Of a DNA stretch of 64,000 nt, positions 7,492 through 17,775 are shown piece after piece. A program made the translations under genes and the position numbers. The stretch's first letter is position 1. Each line of letters begins with the position of its first letter. Location: assembly GCA_020060545.1 (NCBI GenBank), contig JAGUZX010000134.1, positions 1-64,000 of the forward strand, given 5' to 3'. The notes beneath the pieces were generated by a model. The model was not told where the DNA came from. It worked only from the letters and a program-made list of their open reading frames with translations, and did no database searches. Source of the stretch: Desulfovibrio sp. (GTDB lineage: Bacteria > Bacillota > Dethiobacteria > DTU022).

Positions 7492-9633
7492 TTAACGCCT
7501 GGGCTTGTTTCGCGGCGGGTAGCGCCGCTTTGTTTTATCTTCCTCGATTAAATCGGGCGGTTTTTCCAGCAGCGCCTTGCGGGAAAGGTTGATCCTGCCT
7601 TTATCATCGATATCCGTAACCATGACCTGGATTTGATCGCCCAGGTTGGCCACGTCTTCAGTCCTTTCCACCCGGCGGTGGTCCATATGGGATATATGAA
7701 GCAGCCCTTCCTTGCCGGGGAGCACCTCGACGAAAGCGCCGTATTTCTCCACGCGTGTAACGCGCCCGGTGTAGACCTTGCCAGGCTCGACATCCCTCAC
7801 CAGCGCTTCGATCATCTCCCTGGCCTTGTTGCCCGCGTTAACGTCGACGGCGGCGATATAAATCTTTCCATCCGGCTCGATGTCGATCTCCACACCGGTC
7901 TCGGCAATGATCTTGTTCACCATGCGGCCGCCGGGTCCGATCACATCCCTGATTTTATCAATCTCAATCTGGAGTGTAATCATCCGCGGCGCATAGGGAG
8001 AAAGCTCCGGCCTGGGTTCGCTTAAAACACCGTTCATCACTTCCAGGATCGACCGGTAACCGCGGTCGGCCTGTTCCAGCGCTGCGGCGATAATCGCGGT
8101 AGAGATGCCTTTCACTTTAATGTCCATCTGCAGGGCGGTAATGCCTTCCCCGGTTCCGGCGACCTTGAAATCCATGTCGCCGAGGAAGTCTTCCATCCCC
8201 TGGATATCGGAGAGGACGGTGACCTGGTCCCCCTCCTTGATTAAACCCATGGCGATACCCGAAACGGCCTTAGCCACGGGCACTCCGGCGTCCATGAGCG
8301 ATAGTGAACCGGCACAAACGCTGGCCATGGAGGTGGAGCCGTTTGATTCCAGCACCTCGGATACCAGTCGGATGGTATAGGGAAACTGCTCCTGCTGCGG
8401 GATCACCTTTTCCAGCGCTTTTTCGGCCAGGGCCCCGTGACCGATCTCCCTGCGCCCGGGACCGCGCATAAAGCCCGCTTCACCAACGCTGTAAGGCGGG
8501 AAGTTATAGTGGTGGATAAAGCGTTTCGATTCCTCGATCCCCAACCCGTCCAGAATTTGCATATCGCGCAGCGCCCCCAGGGTGCACACATTGAGCACCT
8601 GGGTCTGGCCCCGGGTAAAGATCGCTGAACCGTGCGTCCGCGGCAGGACCGATACTTCACAGCTGATCGGCCTGATCTCTTCCGGTCCGCGGCCGTCGGG
8701 GCGCACTTTCTCCCGGGTAATCATGGTGCGCATCGTTTCTTTGAGCACCTGCTCGTAAATAGCTTTTAAATCCCTTTCGTAATCAGGATATTCCTCCAGG
8801 AAGTAACCGATCAGCTCTTCTTTTACAGACGCCAATTGGGTTTCCCGCTCCTGTTTTTCGGGAACCCTGATCGCCGAAGCTATTTTATCCCGGAGCAGGG
8901 GCTCTACTTTTTCCGCCAAGCCGGGTGGCGGTTGGTGGGCCGGCACCTCCATTTTCGCGGCTCCAACCTGCTTGACCATCTCCTCCTGCAGGGCCACGAT
9001 CTCTTTGATCACCCGGTGCCCCGCTTCGATGCATTCCACCAGCTCCGCTCTGCTTACCTCCCGGGCCGCCGCTTCCACCATCATCACCGCATCTCCGGTC
9101 CCGGCCAGGACCAGGTGCAGCCTGCTTTGCTGCGATTGCTCGAGGTTCGGGTTGATCACCGGACGGCCGTCCAGCAGGCCCACCATCACCGCTCCGATGG
9201 GCCCGTCAAACGGGATCTTGGAAATGGAAAGCGCCGCGGAGGCGCCGATAATGGAGAGAATCTCCGGCGGGCAGTTTTGGTCAACGGAAAGCACCGTGGA
9301 GACGATATGCACGGCATTGCGCATCTCCTTCGGGAACAAGGGCCTTAAAGGGCGGTCGGTCAGCCTGGCGCTCAAGATCGCTTTTTCAGTCGGCCTGCCC
9401 TCCCGCTTGATAAATCCTCCCGGGATCCGGCCCACGGCATATAAACGCTCCTCGTAATCAACGGTAAGCGGAAAAAAATCGATCCCTTCGCGCGGTTCAT
9501 CCGAAACGGTGGCGGCTGCAAGGAGCACAGTTTCGCCGTAGCGAATGTATACGGAGCCGCTGGCCTGCTTGGCCAGGCGTCCTGTTTCCAGGGTCAGGGT
9601 CTTACCCGCCAGTTCCATGGTATATGTTTCCAT
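7492..9633 (-). CDS. pnp: Polyribonucleotide nucleotidyltransferase
   Basis: PNPase, a phosphorolytic 3'-5' exoribonuclease and RNA polymerising enzyme of the degradosome. 713 residues with the full domain order: first RNase PH domain (about 1-230), helical linker, catalytic second RNase PH domain (about 310-545) with [15 protein letters not shown]-type phosphate-binding residues and [16 protein letters not shown], a KH domain with [15 protein letters not shown] near 560, and an S1 domain ([21 protein letters not shown]) near 625. The basic tail [12 protein letters not shown] is typical. AAAGGAGGTAA precedes the ATG. It follows rpsO beyond that gene's terminator. Confidence 0.98.
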   Translation of the reverse strand: METYTMELAGKTLTLETGRLAKQASGSVYIRYGETVLLAAATVSDEPREGIDFFPLTVDYEERLYAVGRIPGGFIKREGRPTEKAILSARLTDRPLRPLFPKEMRNAVHIVSTVLSVDQNCPPEILSIIGASAALSISKIPFDGPIGAVMVGLLDGRPVINPNLEQSQQSRLHLVLAGTGDAVMMVEAAAREVSRAELVECIEAGHRVIKEIVALQEEMVKQVGAAKMEVPAHQPPPGLAEKVEPLLRDKIASAIRVPEKQERETQLASVKEELIGYFLEEYPDYERDLKAIYEQVLKETMRTMITREKVRPDGRGPEEIRPISCEVSVLPRTHGSAIFTRGQTQVLNVCTLGALRDMQILDGLGIEESKRFIHHYNFPPYSVGEAGFMRGPGRREIGHGALAEKALEKVIPQQEQFPYTIRLVSEVLESNGSTSMASVCAGSLSLMDAGVPVAKAVSGIAMGLIKEGDQVTVLSDIQGMEDFLGDMDFKVAGTGEGITALQMDIKVKGISTAIIAAALEQADRGYRSILEVMNGVLSEPRPELSPYAPRMITLQIEIDKIRDVIGPGGRMVNKIIAETGVEIDIEPDGKIYIAAVDVNAGNKAREMIEALVRDVEPGKVYTGRVTRVEKYGAFVEVLPGKEGLLHISHMDHRRVERTEDVANLGDQIQVMVTDIDDKGRINLSRKALLEKPPDLIEEDKTKRRYPPRNKPRR

Positions 9634-9674
9634 TGAAATGTTACCTCCTTTCGCTGAGTATTCTGCTTAAGACC

Positions 9675-9698
9675 AAAAAAACGGGGTAATCCCCGTTT
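9675..9698 (-). terminator. Intrinsic terminator of rpsO
   Basis: Stem AAACGGGG (9679-9686) with CCCCGTTT (9691-9698), loop TAAT, followed on the minus strand by a T run of about six. It lies 10 bases after the rpsO stop, in the usual rpsO-pnp intergenic position. Confidence 0.9.
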
Positions 9699-9708
9699 AC
9701 AGGTGGGC

Positions 9709-9975
9709 TTACTTCCGCAAGCCCAATTTGCTGACAATTTCCTGGTAGCGCTCCGGTGCACTTTTGCGGAGGTAGTTCAACAACCCCCTCCTCCGGCCGA
9801 CCATTTTCAGCAATCCTCTTTGGGAATGGAAATCGTTCTTGTGGGTTTTTAAATGTTCGGTCAGGTAGTTAATTCGCTCCGTGAGCAAGGCAATCTGCAC
9901 TTCCGGTGAACCGGTGTCTCCTTCGTGCATCCGGTAACGCTCGATAATCCCCTGTTTCCGCTCCTGATCCAGCAT
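9709..9975 (-). CDS. rpsO: 30S ribosomal protein S15
   Basis: Primary 16S rRNA-binding protein of the 30S platform. 88 residues: [53 protein letters not shown] and [20 protein letters not shown] are the standard S15 signature. ATG at 9975, nine bases after GGAGG, is preferred over a TTG three codons earlier. It lies between ribF and pnp, as in most Firmicutes. Confidence 0.97.
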   Translation of the reverse strand: MLDQERKQGIIERYRMHEGDTGSPEVQIALLTERINYLTEHLKTHKNDFHSQRGLLKMVGRRRGLLNYLRKSAPERYQEIVSKLGLRK

Positions 9976-10118
9976 CTTCCGCAACCTCCCAGATTGTTTT
10001 GAATCGCCGCCTGGCCAAGTAAGAAGCCGGGATACATCAAACCTAGCCTGCGGTTCAGCATTACATGAAATTTTAACATAGTTGCAATCAAAAGTAAATA
10101 AGAGCGCCGTTACTACCG

Positions 10119-10139
10119 ACTTCGCACTGCTGACCCTTG
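10119..10139 (-). repeat. Short type A heptad repeat after ribF
   Basis: Three plus-strand units acttcgc, actgctg and acccttg in 7-base phase lie directly beyond the ribF stop (10143). They look like a decayed copy of the repeats at 4021 and 36412. Too short to be certain alone. Confidence 0.4.
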
Positions 10140-10142
10140 AGA

Positions 10143-11165
10143 TTATTGTTCCCCTTTGGCCCGGTTTTTTTCAAAACGCCGGCCGGAGGCGGGCAGAACC
10201 AGTTCCGTCCCGCCCTGACGCTTAAGGTCCTTGGATAATACCCCGATCAACTTCCCGGCCCTGCGTGCATCAAGGTTAATCTGATCTTTTAACTCTTCCG
10301 GGGAGGAAAAAGCCCTGGTTTCGCGCAGCTTTTCCAAAAAATAAAGACACAGCTCCCGGTTGTAGATATCCCCCTCAAAATCAAGGATATAGGTTTCCAC
10401 CGAGATGCTTTCTTCCATGAAGGTCGGCTTGGCCCCGACATTGGTAAGACCGAAAAAAAGTTCTTCCCCCAACCCTCCCACCGCGGTCAGGTAAACCCCT
10501 CTCCCGGGCCAGATCAGACGTGGTGAAACGGTAATGTTCGCTGTCGGGAAAACCAGCTTTTTGCCGATCCCGTGACCTCTGACAACCCTGCCCCGCCGAA
10601 AAAAATAGTAATTTAAACGTCTGGCGGCCTCTTTCACCGCCCCCGCCTGGAGCAGTTCCCTGATCGCGGAACTGCTGACCGCTTGCCGCCTGTAGAGGAC
10701 CGGGCCGCACACTTCAACGCTAAAACCGAGCTGCCGGCCCCACCGTTGCATCGTATCAGCGCTCCCCCGTGCGCCTTGCCCGAACGAATAATCGTAACCG
10801 ACAACTACCCCGGCCGTATTCAATTTATGTTTTAACATTTCACGCACAAATTGTTCCGGATTTAACGAGGCGAGCGCATCGGTAAACGGTTGCACGATCA
10901 GGTAATCCAATCCCAAAGCGCCCATCAAACTGGCCCGATCGGCGATATCGGTGAGCAGGGCGAAAGAGCGATCCGGTCTGAGTAAAACCGATGGATGCGG
11001 GTCAAAGATGAGCGCCGCACTGTCTCCATCGCAGGACCGGGCTTTCTCAATCGCCGCGGCAATAATCCGCTGGTGTCCTCGGTGCACACCGTCGAAGTTC
11101 CCCAACGCCAGGAAAAGATGCCGTTTACTCCCCGGCCACCGCTCGATCCCGTTAATTATTTCCAT
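10143..11165 (-). CDS. ribF: Bifunctional riboflavin kinase / FAD synthetase
   Basis: Converts riboflavin to FMN and FMN to FAD. 340 residues, slightly longer than the usual 310-320 because of a basic C-terminal tail. The N-terminal FAD synthetase domain has [14 protein letters not shown] near residue 20, [15 protein letters not shown] near 118 and [13 protein letters not shown] near 160. The C-terminal flavokinase domain has [15 protein letters not shown] near 196, [10 protein letters not shown] near 215 and the catalytic-region [18 protein letters not shown] near 250. It is downstream of truB with a 15-base gap and belongs to the nusA-infB-rbfA-truB-ribF series. Confidence 0.96.
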   Translation of the reverse strand: MEIINGIERWPGSKRHLFLALGNFDGVHRGHQRIIAAAIEKARSCDGDSAALIFDPHPSVLLRPDRSFALLTDIADRASLMGALGLDYLIVQPFTDALASLNPEQFVREMLKHKLNTAGVVVGYDYSFGQGARGSADTMQRWGRQLGFSVEVCGPVLYRRQAVSSSAIRELLQAGAVKEAARRLNYYFFRRGRVVRGHGIGKKLVFPTANITVSPRLIWPGRGVYLTAVGGLGEELFFGLTNVGAKPTFMEESISVETYILDFEGDIYNRELCLYFLEKLRETRAFSSPEELKDQINLDARRAGKLIGVLSKDLKRQGGTELVLPASGRRFEKNRAKGEQ

Positions 11166-11180
11166 CCTGAGACTCTCCCT

Positions 11181-12092
11181 TTATCCGGCTAAGAATTTTA
11201 CTATTTTTAACTTTAACGTTTCGCCCGTAAGCAGCCACCCGGCCAGAGCCGCGAATGCGCCGTTATGATCATAGACCCGTAGCAGCCTGTCGCCGGCTGC
11301 AACTTCATGCGGGTGCAGTACAACCTGTTCGATATTCACTGTCCGGCCTTGCTTCAGCGCACAAACGGCCTCCGCAGTAACGGATACCGCCGGAAATTGC
11401 TGCAGCGCCCGGTCCATGGGGATGAGCGAGCGCTCACACCGGTCCCTGGTATTTAGCTCTTCCAACTGATGCGCCTGTTCAACGGCAAAAGGGCCGACGA
11501 AAAGGCGCCGCAGCGTCATCAGGTGTGCACCGCAGCCGATACGGCGCCCGATTTCAGCCGCCAGCGTCCGGATATAGGTGCCGCGTGAACATTCCACCTT
11601 TAACAGCAGATGAGGTTCTCTGTCAGGGCTGTAATCCAGCAGCTCCAGGTTGTAAATGAAAATTCGCCGCGCCGGTAAATGTATCGCCTCCCCCCGGCGG
11701 GTCCAGTAATAGAGCGGTTTTCCGTGGTGTTTTACTGCGGAGTAAGCAGGCGGGACCTGTTCCTGCATCCCGGTCAGGGATTGAAACAGCTTTTTTAACT
11801 CCACGTCCTGCATAACCGGTACATCCCGCCGGGAGAGGACTTTACCCTGAGCGTCTTCCGTATCTGTTGTTACCCCCAGGGTTACCCCGGCCAGGTAACC
11901 CTTGGGGTGTTCCATCAGGTACTCCACGATCCTGGTCGCTTGACCCAGGCAAACCGGCAGGACCCCCGTGGCCGCCGGATCCAGGGTCCCGGCATGCCCC
12001 ACTTTTATACCGGGGAAGATCTTGCGGATCTCGGCCACGACCTGGTGCGAAGTCAACCCCGTTTCTTTGTCGATATTCAAAATCCCATCCAT
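11181..12092 (-). CDS. truB: tRNA pseudouridine(55) synthase
   Basis: Makes the conserved pseudouridine 55 in the T-loop of tRNAs. 303 residues with the N-terminal GILNIDKETGLTSHQVV, the catalytic aspartate in GHAGTLDPAATGVLP near residue 38, YSAVKHHGKPLYYWTRRG near 117, and CSRGTYIRTLAAEIG near 170. A C-terminal PUA-like part follows. It starts 8 bases after the nrnA stop, with AGCAGG as a modest ribosome site. Confidence 0.96.
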   Translation of the reverse strand: MDGILNIDKETGLTSHQVVAEIRKIFPGIKVGHAGTLDPAATGVLPVCLGQATRIVEYLMEHPKGYLAGVTLGVTTDTEDAQGKVLSRRDVPVMQDVELKKLFQSLTGMQEQVPPAYSAVKHHGKPLYYWTRRGEAIHLPARRIFIYNLELLDYSPDREPHLLLKVECSRGTYIRTLAAEIGRRIGCGAHLMTLRRLFVGPFAVEQAHQLEELNTRDRCERSLIPMDRALQQFPAVSVTAEAVCALKQGRTVNIEQVVLHPHEVAAGDRLLRVYDHNGAFAALAGWLLTGETLKLKIVKFLAG

Positions 12093-12100
12093 GGCCTGCT

Positions 12101-13069
12101 TTAAACCTTGTTCTGCCGAAGCAGGTCAAGCGCTGCGGTAAGCACTTTTTGCTTAACCTCGCTTAACCCCCCGCGCATCCGGCATCCCGCGGCCCTGGCA
12201 TGTCCACCCCCGTTCAGTTTTCCCGCCAAAACGCTGACATCAATTTTCCTGGAGCGAAAACCTACCTTAATCTCGCCGCCGCTTTCCACGTAGAACAGGA
12301 TCCCCAGTTCAACTCCCTCGATGTTGCGCGTATAATTCACCAGCCCGTCAATTTCTTCCACGGTAGTGCCGCAGCGCTGGAGCATATCTTTGCTCAGAGT
12401 AATCAAGGCAATTTTATGACCGGCATAAAACTCCAGGGTGGAAAGGGCCTCGCGCAGCAGAAGGTAAAACGCAAGGGGGCGTTCATCAAAAATACGCTGC
12501 GAAAGAGCTCCCGGATTGAGATTCCGTTCCAGCAAATCCGCCGCCACCCGGTGTGCCGCGGCGGTGGTGTTATCGTATTTGAATGAGCCAGTATCGGTCG
12601 CAATGGCGACATAGAGAGCTTCGGCCATACTTTCCGTGATCTTCAGGCGCATCTCAACAAGGAGCTGGTAAATGATCTCCCCGGTGGCCGAGGCTTCGGG
12701 ATCAACCAGGTTAAGCGTCCCAAAGAACTGGTTGGTCACATGATGGTCGATATTGATCAGATGCCGGGCCTGCCGCAGCTCCTTTTGGAAGGCGCTTGCC
12801 CGTTCCAGGTCACTGCTGTCCAGGACCACGGCCACATTGCCGGCCCCTGCCGGCATCCCGTGGCCGGCGATCGCGGCGCTGCCCTTTAAAAAGGCGTATT
12901 TTTTGGGGACGCCTCCCGGTGAAAATAGCTTCGCCTCTTTTCCCATGTTTTGAAGCGCCTCTCCCAGGGCCAGCAGCGAACCGATACTGTCCCCGTCAGG
13001 CAGCATGTGCGAAACCAGATTAAAAGAAGACTCATTTTGAAAGAGATTGACAATCGCCTGCCGGTCCAT
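12101..13069 (-). CDS. nrnA: DHH-family bifunctional oligoribonuclease / pAp phosphatase
   Basis: NrnA-type nanoRNase that degrades very short RNAs and can dephosphorylate 3'-phosphoadenosine 5'-phosphate. 322 residues. The metal-binding motifs of the DHH superfamily are visible: HMLPDGDSIGS near residue 21, the Asp of VVLDSSDLERA near 82, INIDHHVTNQFFG near 107, and VAIATDTGSFKYDNT near 150. The DHHA1 domain carries the terminal GGGHARAAGCRM near 288. The ATG overlaps the rbfA stop by one base. The rbfA-nrnA-truB order is conserved in Firmicutes. Confidence 0.95.
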   Translation of the reverse strand: MDRQAIVNLFQNESSFNLVSHMLPDGDSIGSLLALGEALQNMGKEAKLFSPGGVPKKYAFLKGSAAIAGHGMPAGAGNVAVVLDSSDLERASAFQKELRQARHLINIDHHVTNQFFGTLNLVDPEASATGEIIYQLLVEMRLKITESMAEALYVAIATDTGSFKYDNTTAAAHRVAADLLERNLNPGALSQRIFDERPLAFYLLLREALSTLEFYAGHKIALITLSKDMLQRCGTTVEEIDGLVNYTRNIEGVELGILFYVESGGEIKVGFRSRKIDVSVLAGKLNGGGHARAAGCRMRGGLSEVKQKVLTAALDLLRQNKV

Positions 13070-13428
13070 TATTCCTCTTTATTCTCGTCCTGCAGAGTTT
13101 TTAAAACCTGATCGATGCGCGCCCCGTACTCCATGGAGTAGTCCTGGTGGAAAATTATCTCCGGTGTGTGGCGAAGCCTGATCCGCCTTCCGATCTCACC
13201 GCGGATAAAGCCGGTAGCCCGGAGCAGGGCCTGGATCGTTCCCTGTTTCTCATCGTCGCTGCCATAAATACTGACATAGACAGAGGCATAGCGAAGATCT
13301 CGGGAAACCTGCACCTCGGTCACACTGGTAAGCGCCGCTACACGAGGGTCTTTTAGCTCCGAACCGATGATCTGCCCGATTTCTTTTTTAATCTGTTCCG
13401 CTACCCGTCGCGCCCGCGTTTCTGACAT
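13069..13428 (-). CDS. rbfA: 30S ribosome-binding factor A
   Basis: Late-stage 30S maturation factor. 119 residues with RARRVAEQIKKEIGQIIGSELKDPRV at the start (quoted here as the family region), VSRDLRYASVYVSIYG near residue 40, and RLRHTPEIIFHQDYSMEYGARI near 85, the KH-like core. ATG at 13428 follows GGGGAGGA. It overlaps nrnA by one base and lies 45 bases downstream of infB. Confidence 0.95.
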   Translation of the reverse strand: MSETRARRVAEQIKKEIGQIIGSELKDPRVAALTSVTEVQVSRDLRYASVYVSIYGSDDEKQGTIQALLRATGFIRGEIGRRIRLRHTPEIIFHQDYSMEYGARIDQVLKTLQDENKEE

Positions 13429-13473
13429 TTTTGTTCCTCCCCGTATGGCTTGACCGTTCCGGGTCAGTTAATC

Positions 13474-15555
13474 TTATTTGACTTGTTCCATCTGGTAAGC
13501 TTCGATAATATCCCCTTCCTGCAAATCGTTATAATTTTCCAGGAGTATGCCGCACTCAAACCCGCTCAGCACTTCCTTCACATCGTCTTTAAATCTTTTC
13601 AGGGAGTCGATCCGGCCCTCGTGGACCACCGTCCCGTCCCTGATTACCCTGATCATGGCGTTCCGCAGGATCTTCCCTTCATTGACATAAGAGCCGGCGA
13701 TGGAACCGAGGCGTGACACCTTGAACACCTGTCTTACTCCGGCCTGGCCCAGGATTACTTCTTTGTAGACAGGCTTGAGCATCCCGGTTACCGCGGCCTT
13801 GATGTCATCCAGGATTTCGTAGATAATGCGGTAGAGGCGCACATCCACCCGATCCTGTTCCGCGAGTTTGCGGGCTTTGGTATCCGGACGCACATTAAAC
13901 CCGATCACAATGGCGTTGGAAGCGGAAGCCAGCATCACGTCCGATTCATTAATCGAACCGACCCCGGTATGGATAATCCTGATTTTAACTTCATCCAAGC
14001 TTAGCTTGCGGATTGCTTCCTGCAGCGCTTCTACGGAACCCTGTACATCACCCTTGATAATCAAGTTTAGCTCCTTGACCTCGCCTTCCTGGATCTGTTT
14101 GAACAGGTCATCCAAAGTAATCCGCTGTGCGCGCTGGGTAGCCTCCTTGATTTTAAGGGACCTTTTGGCGGCAACCTGGCGGGCCACGCGATCGTCGCTG
14201 ACGACCTGGAAGCGGTCGCCCGCCATGGGGACCTCGTCCAGGCCCAGTACCTCCACCGGTGTGGATGGACCCGCCTCAGCAACCCGTTCTCCCTTGTCGT
14301 TGATCATCGCCCTGACTTTGCCGGAAATGGTGCCGCAGATGACAGGCGCACCGACATAAAGCGTTCCGTCCTGGATCAGGACCGTAGCCACCGGTCCGCG
14401 CCCGCGGTCAAGCTGCGCCTCGATTACCGTGCCCCGGGCTGGACGTTCAGGATTGGCGTTAAGCTCGCTTACCTCGGCTACCAGGAGGATCATCTCCAGC
14501 AGTTCGTCAAGTCCATCCGTCTTCACGGCACTTACATTCACGCAGATGGTATCGCCACCCCATTCTTCCGGGACTAACCCCTGTTCCGCAAGCTGCTGTT
14601 TAACCCTTTCGGGGTTGGCGTTCGGCTTATCGATCTTGTTGATCGCCACAATAATCGGCACTCCCGCCGCCCGGGCGTGATTGATCGCCTCCACAGTCTG
14701 CGGCATAACCCCGTCATCCGCGGCGACGACAAGCACAGCAATGTCGGTAACTTGCGCTCCACGGGCGCGCATAGCGGTAAAAGCTTCGTGCCCCGGCGTG
14801 TCCAGGAACACGATCTTCTTCTGGTTGACATCAACCTGGTACGCGCCGATATGCTGGGTAATCCCTCCCACTTCTCCTGCGGTAACATTGGCATGCCTGA
14901 TGGCGTCAAGGAGCGATGTCTTGCCATGATCGACATGTCCAAGCACCGTGACCACGGGGACGCGAGAAATCTTTTTATCACCGGCGGCATCGGTCAGCAG
15001 TTCCTGTTCGATCGGATCGGCGACATAAACAATCTCGACATTATATTCATCCGCCAAAAGCTCGATTATTTCCGGGGCCAGGCTCTGGTTAATATTAGAA
15101 ACAACCCCCAGATCAAGCAGCTGAGTGAGGAGTTTGGCCGGGGTAACATCGAAATGGGCCGCCAGCTCTCCCACAGTGACCCGTCCTTCCAACCTGATTT
15201 GATGCCGCTTTCTTTTTGCCGCCGCCGCCTGTTTTTCTTCCAGCATCGCTTTCCGCGCTTTACGGCCCGGCGTGCCTTTATCCTGGACCCGGGCCTTTTC
15301 TTTTTTCTTCACTTCAGGCGCTGCCGGCGCTTTTTGTTTCTCCTGTGCCACCGCCGGATCTTCCGGTTTTTGTTCGGGCACTGCTCCGCTTTGCGTCTTA
15401 CCGGTAAGAATGGCTACTACTTTTAAAGCCTCGTCGTCCTCCAGGGTGCTCATATGATTCTTGACCTCGATATGCATCGCTTCCATGACCTCGAGTAATT
15501 TCTTACTGGTGGTACCCAGTTCTTTGGCCAATTCGTACACTCTCACTTTTGTCAC
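13474..15555 (-). CDS. infB: Translation initiation factor IF-2
   Basis: GTPase that places initiator tRNA on the 30S subunit. 693 residues, on the short side because the N-terminal region is compact. Residues 1-53 form an IF2-N domain ([21 protein letters not shown]), followed by a charged Lys/Glu/Ala linker and a second IF2-N domain near 120-175. The G domain has [11 protein letters not shown] near 208, DTPGHEAF near 253 and NKID near 308. Domains II-IV end with [21 protein letters not shown] start after GGAGGTG. The gene for the L7Ae-type protein YlxQ, usual between ylxR and infB, is absent. Confidence 0.97.
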   Translation of the reverse strand: MTKVRVYELAKELGTTSKKLLEVMEAMHIEVKNHMSTLEDDEALKVVAILTGKTQSGAVPEQKPEDPAVAQEKQKAPAAPEVKKKEKARVQDKGTPGRKARKAMLEEKQAAAAKRKRHQIRLEGRVTVGELAAHFDVTPAKLLTQLLDLGVVSNINQSLAPEIIELLADEYNVEIVYVADPIEQELLTDAAGDKKISRVPVVTVLGHVDHGKTSLLDAIRHANVTAGEVGGITQHIGAYQVDVNQKKIVFLDTPGHEAFTAMRARGAQVTDIAVLVVAADDGVMPQTVEAINHARAAGVPIIVAINKIDKPNANPERVKQQLAEQGLVPEEWGGDTICVNVSAVKTDGLDELLEMILLVAEVSELNANPERPARGTVIEAQLDRGRGPVATVLIQDGTLYVGAPVICGTISGKVRAMINDKGERVAEAGPSTPVEVLGLDEVPMAGDRFQVVSDDRVARQVAAKRSLKIKEATQRAQRITLDDLFKQIQEGEVKELNLIIKGDVQGSVEALQEAIRKLSLDEVKIRIIHTGVGSINESDVMLASASNAIVIGFNVRPDTKARKLAEQDRVDVRLYRIIYEILDDIKAAVTGMLKPVYKEVILGQAGVRQVFKVSRLGSIAGSYVNEGKILRNAMIRVIRDGTVVHEGRIDSLKRFKDDVKEVLSGFECGILLENYNDLQEGDIIEAYQMEQVK

Positions 15556-15612
15556 TTAGAACACCTCCAATAATAAGCCCTCCTTGAGACTGAACGGCCA
15601 GGCCAGGCCGGT

Positions 15613-15888
15613 TTATGTTTCCCTCTGTTCAAGCAAAGCCGTGATCGCTTTAACCAGATCTTCGTTTACCGGATGCTGCAAATTTTTCTCCAGCCTTTTC
15701 CCTTTCAGCGCCTTTTTCAAGCAGGCTGTTTGAGGGCAGAGGTAGGCTCCGCGCCCTGATTTCTTGCCGGTTAAATCCAGTACGACTTCACCCTGGGGTG
15801 TACGAACCACCCGGACCAGCTCTTGTTTCAGTTTTTTTTCCTGGCAGCCGATGCAAATCCGGATCGATGGTTTACGTATCCTGGTCAT
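15613..15888 (-). CDS. ylxR: YlxR family RNA-binding protein (DUF448)
   Basis: 91-residue basic protein with RICIGCQEKKLKQELVRVV near the N-terminus, then LDLTGKKSGRGAYLCPQTACLKKALK. The two paired cysteines and GRGAYLC are diagnostic of the family. YlxR is a small nucleic-acid-binding protein coded between nusA and infB in most Gram-positive bacteria; its role is incompletely known. ATG at 15888 overlaps the nusA 3' end by 17 bases. A longer frame to 16017 would lie wholly antiparallel-free inside nusA but lacks any conserved residues. Confidence 0.92.
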   Translation of the reverse strand: MTRIRKPSIRICIGCQEKKLKQELVRVVRTPQGEVVLDLTGKKSGRGAYLCPQTACLKKALKGKRLEKNLQHPVNEDLVKAITALLEQRET

Positions 15889-17095
15889 CCGCTTCCCGGG
15901 CCCCCTCCCCGTCTGCCTGTTCATCGCTGTCCCGTGGTTCAACAACCCCTGCCAAAACCCCTCCTGCTGCGGGCGCTTCGCGTTTACTGCCGCTGCTGCC
16001 TGCTTGTTCCAAACCATCAGCCAACCCCAGCGAAGAAAGCCGTTTTTGGGCTATTTGCGTTTCACTGCAGATGTCGATTTTCCAGCCGGTGATCTTTGCG
16101 GCCAGGCGGGCATTTTGACCTTCTTTCCCGATGGCCAGCGAGAGCTGGTTATCCGGGACGATTACCGTCGCCATTTTTTGCTCCGAGTGAAGTTCGACGG
16201 CTACTACCTTGGCCGGGCTGAGAGCGCTGGCAATATAAATCTCAGGCTCCTCGCTCCATTTAATAATATCAATTTTTTCGCCCTTCAGTTCATTGCTGAT
16301 GGTCTGGACCCGGCTGCCTTTTGGGCCGACACACGCCCCGACAGGGTCGATATCCTTATTTTTCGACCACACGGCAAGTTTCGAGCGGTTCCCTGCTTCT
16401 CTGGCCACCGCTTTTATCTCCACAATCCCGTCATATATTTCCGGGACCTCCAGTTCGAACAAACGTTTCAGGAATCCGGTATGGGTGCGGGAAACCAGAA
16501 CCTGGGGGCCCTTGCTGGTTTTTTTTACTTCCATGATAAACGATTTAACCCTTTCACCCTGGCGGTATCGTTCATGCGGGATCTGTTCTTCCGCAGCCAG
16601 GATCGCTTCCACCCGTCCCAGGTCAATAATGACGCTGCGGTGTTCAAAGCGCTGGACAAATCCGGTCACAATGTCTTCGGCGCGATCCACAAAATCATCA
16701 TAAATCAGCTCCCGCTCGGCTTCCCTGATCCTCTGGATCACGACCTGCTTGGCGGTTTGCGCTGCAATCCGGCCGAATTCCTTGGGGGTTACCTCCATCT
16801 CCACGACATCGTTCAACTGGCAGCGGGGGTCGTAAACCCGCGCTTCATAAAGGCTTACTTCTGCTTGAGGCGATGTCACATCTTCCACGACTTTCAGTTG
16901 CGAAAAAACCCTGATTTCTCCCGTTTCCCGGTCAATGCTGACCCGCACGGCAGGCGCCGCTTGAAAGTTCCTTTTATAAGCTGAAATTAAAGCCGCCTCG
17001 AGTGCTTCAAATAAAACTTCTTTTTTAATTCCTTTTTCTTTTTCCAGAGTCTCCAGCGCCGCAAATAAGTCTTTATTGATCCCTTTAATTTTCAA
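15872..17095 (-). CDS. nusA: Transcription termination/antitermination factor NusA
   Basis: RNA polymerase-associated elongation and termination factor. 407 residues. An N-terminal polymerase-binding domain (about 1-125; MKIKGINKDLFAALETLEKEKG) is followed by an S1 domain (about 130-200), a KH1 domain with DPVGACVGPKGSRVQTI near 250, and a KH2 domain with LSLAIGKEGQNARLAAKITGW near 320. It is longer than the usual 340-370 residues, with an acidic Gly/Ala-rich tail that overlaps ylxR. It lies 15 bases after rimP. Confidence 0.96.
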   Translation of the reverse strand: MKIKGINKDLFAALETLEKEKGIKKEVLFEALEAALISAYKRNFQAAPAVRVSIDRETGEIRVFSQLKVVEDVTSPQAEVSLYEARVYDPRCQLNDVVEMEVTPKEFGRIAAQTAKQVVIQRIREAERELIYDDFVDRAEDIVTGFVQRFEHRSVIIDLGRVEAILAAEEQIPHERYRQGERVKSFIMEVKKTSKGPQVLVSRTHTGFLKRLFELEVPEIYDGIVEIKAVAREAGNRSKLAVWSKNKDIDPVGACVGPKGSRVQTISNELKGEKIDIIKWSEEPEIYIASALSPAKVVAVELHSEQKMATVIVPDNQLSLAIGKEGQNARLAAKITGWKIDICSETQIAQKRLSSLGLADGLEQAGSSGSKREAPAAGGVLAGVVEPRDSDEQADGEGAREADDQDT

Positions 17096-17110
17096 TGCCT
17101 CCCTTCCCGT

Positions 17111-17572
17111 TCAAGCGGTAAACCACAGATGAGCTTTAGTGATCTGGTTCAACGGGATCTCCACTTGATCCCCTTTTTCGAGCAGGATTACGATACAGCC
17201 GTTTCTTACTTCGTGCAGCATGCCGTTTATCTTTTTCATCCCTTTAATCGGCTCGCTCGTGTTCACTTTAACCATTTCGCCCTGAAAACGGCGGAAGTCG
17301 CTTTCCTTGGTCAGCGGACGTTCAACCCCCGGTGAAGAAACTTCCAGGATGTAGCTGTTAGGAATCGGATCATACGCATCCAGCAAATCGGAAACATCCC
17401 GGCTTACCGTTTCGCAGTCGGTCAGGGTAACGCCGCCGGGTTTGTCGATATAAAGGCTTAAATGCCCTTTCCTCCCGGCCTTGTAGTCGAGATGGACCAA
17501 CTCCAGGCCTTGTTTTTCCAGGAGCGGTTCCACCAGCTTGACTACCCTTTCCCTTACTTCATCCTGGCCCAT
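17111..17572 (-). CDS. rimP: Ribosome maturation factor RimP
   Basis: 30S assembly factor. 153 residues: GLELVHLDYKAGRKGHLSLYIDKPGG near residue 25, LTDCETVSRDVSDLLDAYDPI, YILEVSSPGVERPLTKESDF (the family signature) near 75, then an SH3-like C-terminal domain ending VEIPLNQITKAHL. ATG at 17572 with GGAGG seven bases upstream is chosen over an in-frame extension to 17674 that shows no homology. It is the first gene of the rimP-nusA-ylxR-infB operon. Confidence 0.95.
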   Translation of the reverse strand: MGQDEVRERVVKLVEPLLEKQGLELVHLDYKAGRKGHLSLYIDKPGGVTLTDCETVSRDVSDLLDAYDPIPNSYILEVSSPGVERPLTKESDFRRFQGEMVKVNTSEPIKGMKKINGMLHEVRNGCIVILLEKGDQVEIPLNQITKAHLWFTA

Positions 17573-17715
17573 CACCATTCCTCCCGCTGTGCCGCAAAAG
17601 TGATCTTTTAACAGGAAAGAGTGGGAAAACCCACCCTTAGCAGTAAAAACGCGGCACTGCTTATAAATTATCATAAATGCTCATAAATTGCAAGCCGACG
17701 GCGCCATTTTGAGCA

Positions 17716-17753
17716 TAAATAAGAGGAAGCATGAGCAGTGTCCCCATGCTTCC
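17716..17753 (-). terminator. Terminator of the trpB2 gene
   Basis: Stem GGAAGCATG (17725-17733) with CATGCTTCC (17745-17753), 11-base loop, followed on the minus strand by TCTTATTT. It lies 22 bases after the trpB2 stop and separates the metabolic block from the rimP operon. A further A/T-rich stretch at 17660-17695 may hold the rimP promoter, but the boxes are not convincing. Confidence 0.75.
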
Positions 17754-17775
17754 CCGTTTCCTGCGTCGCAGCACG

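Noticed and set aside
16018-16100. Longer N-terminus for ylxR
   Set aside because: The extension is entirely within nusA in another frame and carries no conserved residues.
15764-16984. Long plus-strand frame opposite nusA and ylxR
   Set aside because: Antisense shadow of strongly conserved genes; Arg/Phe/His-rich composition without any domain or ribosome site.
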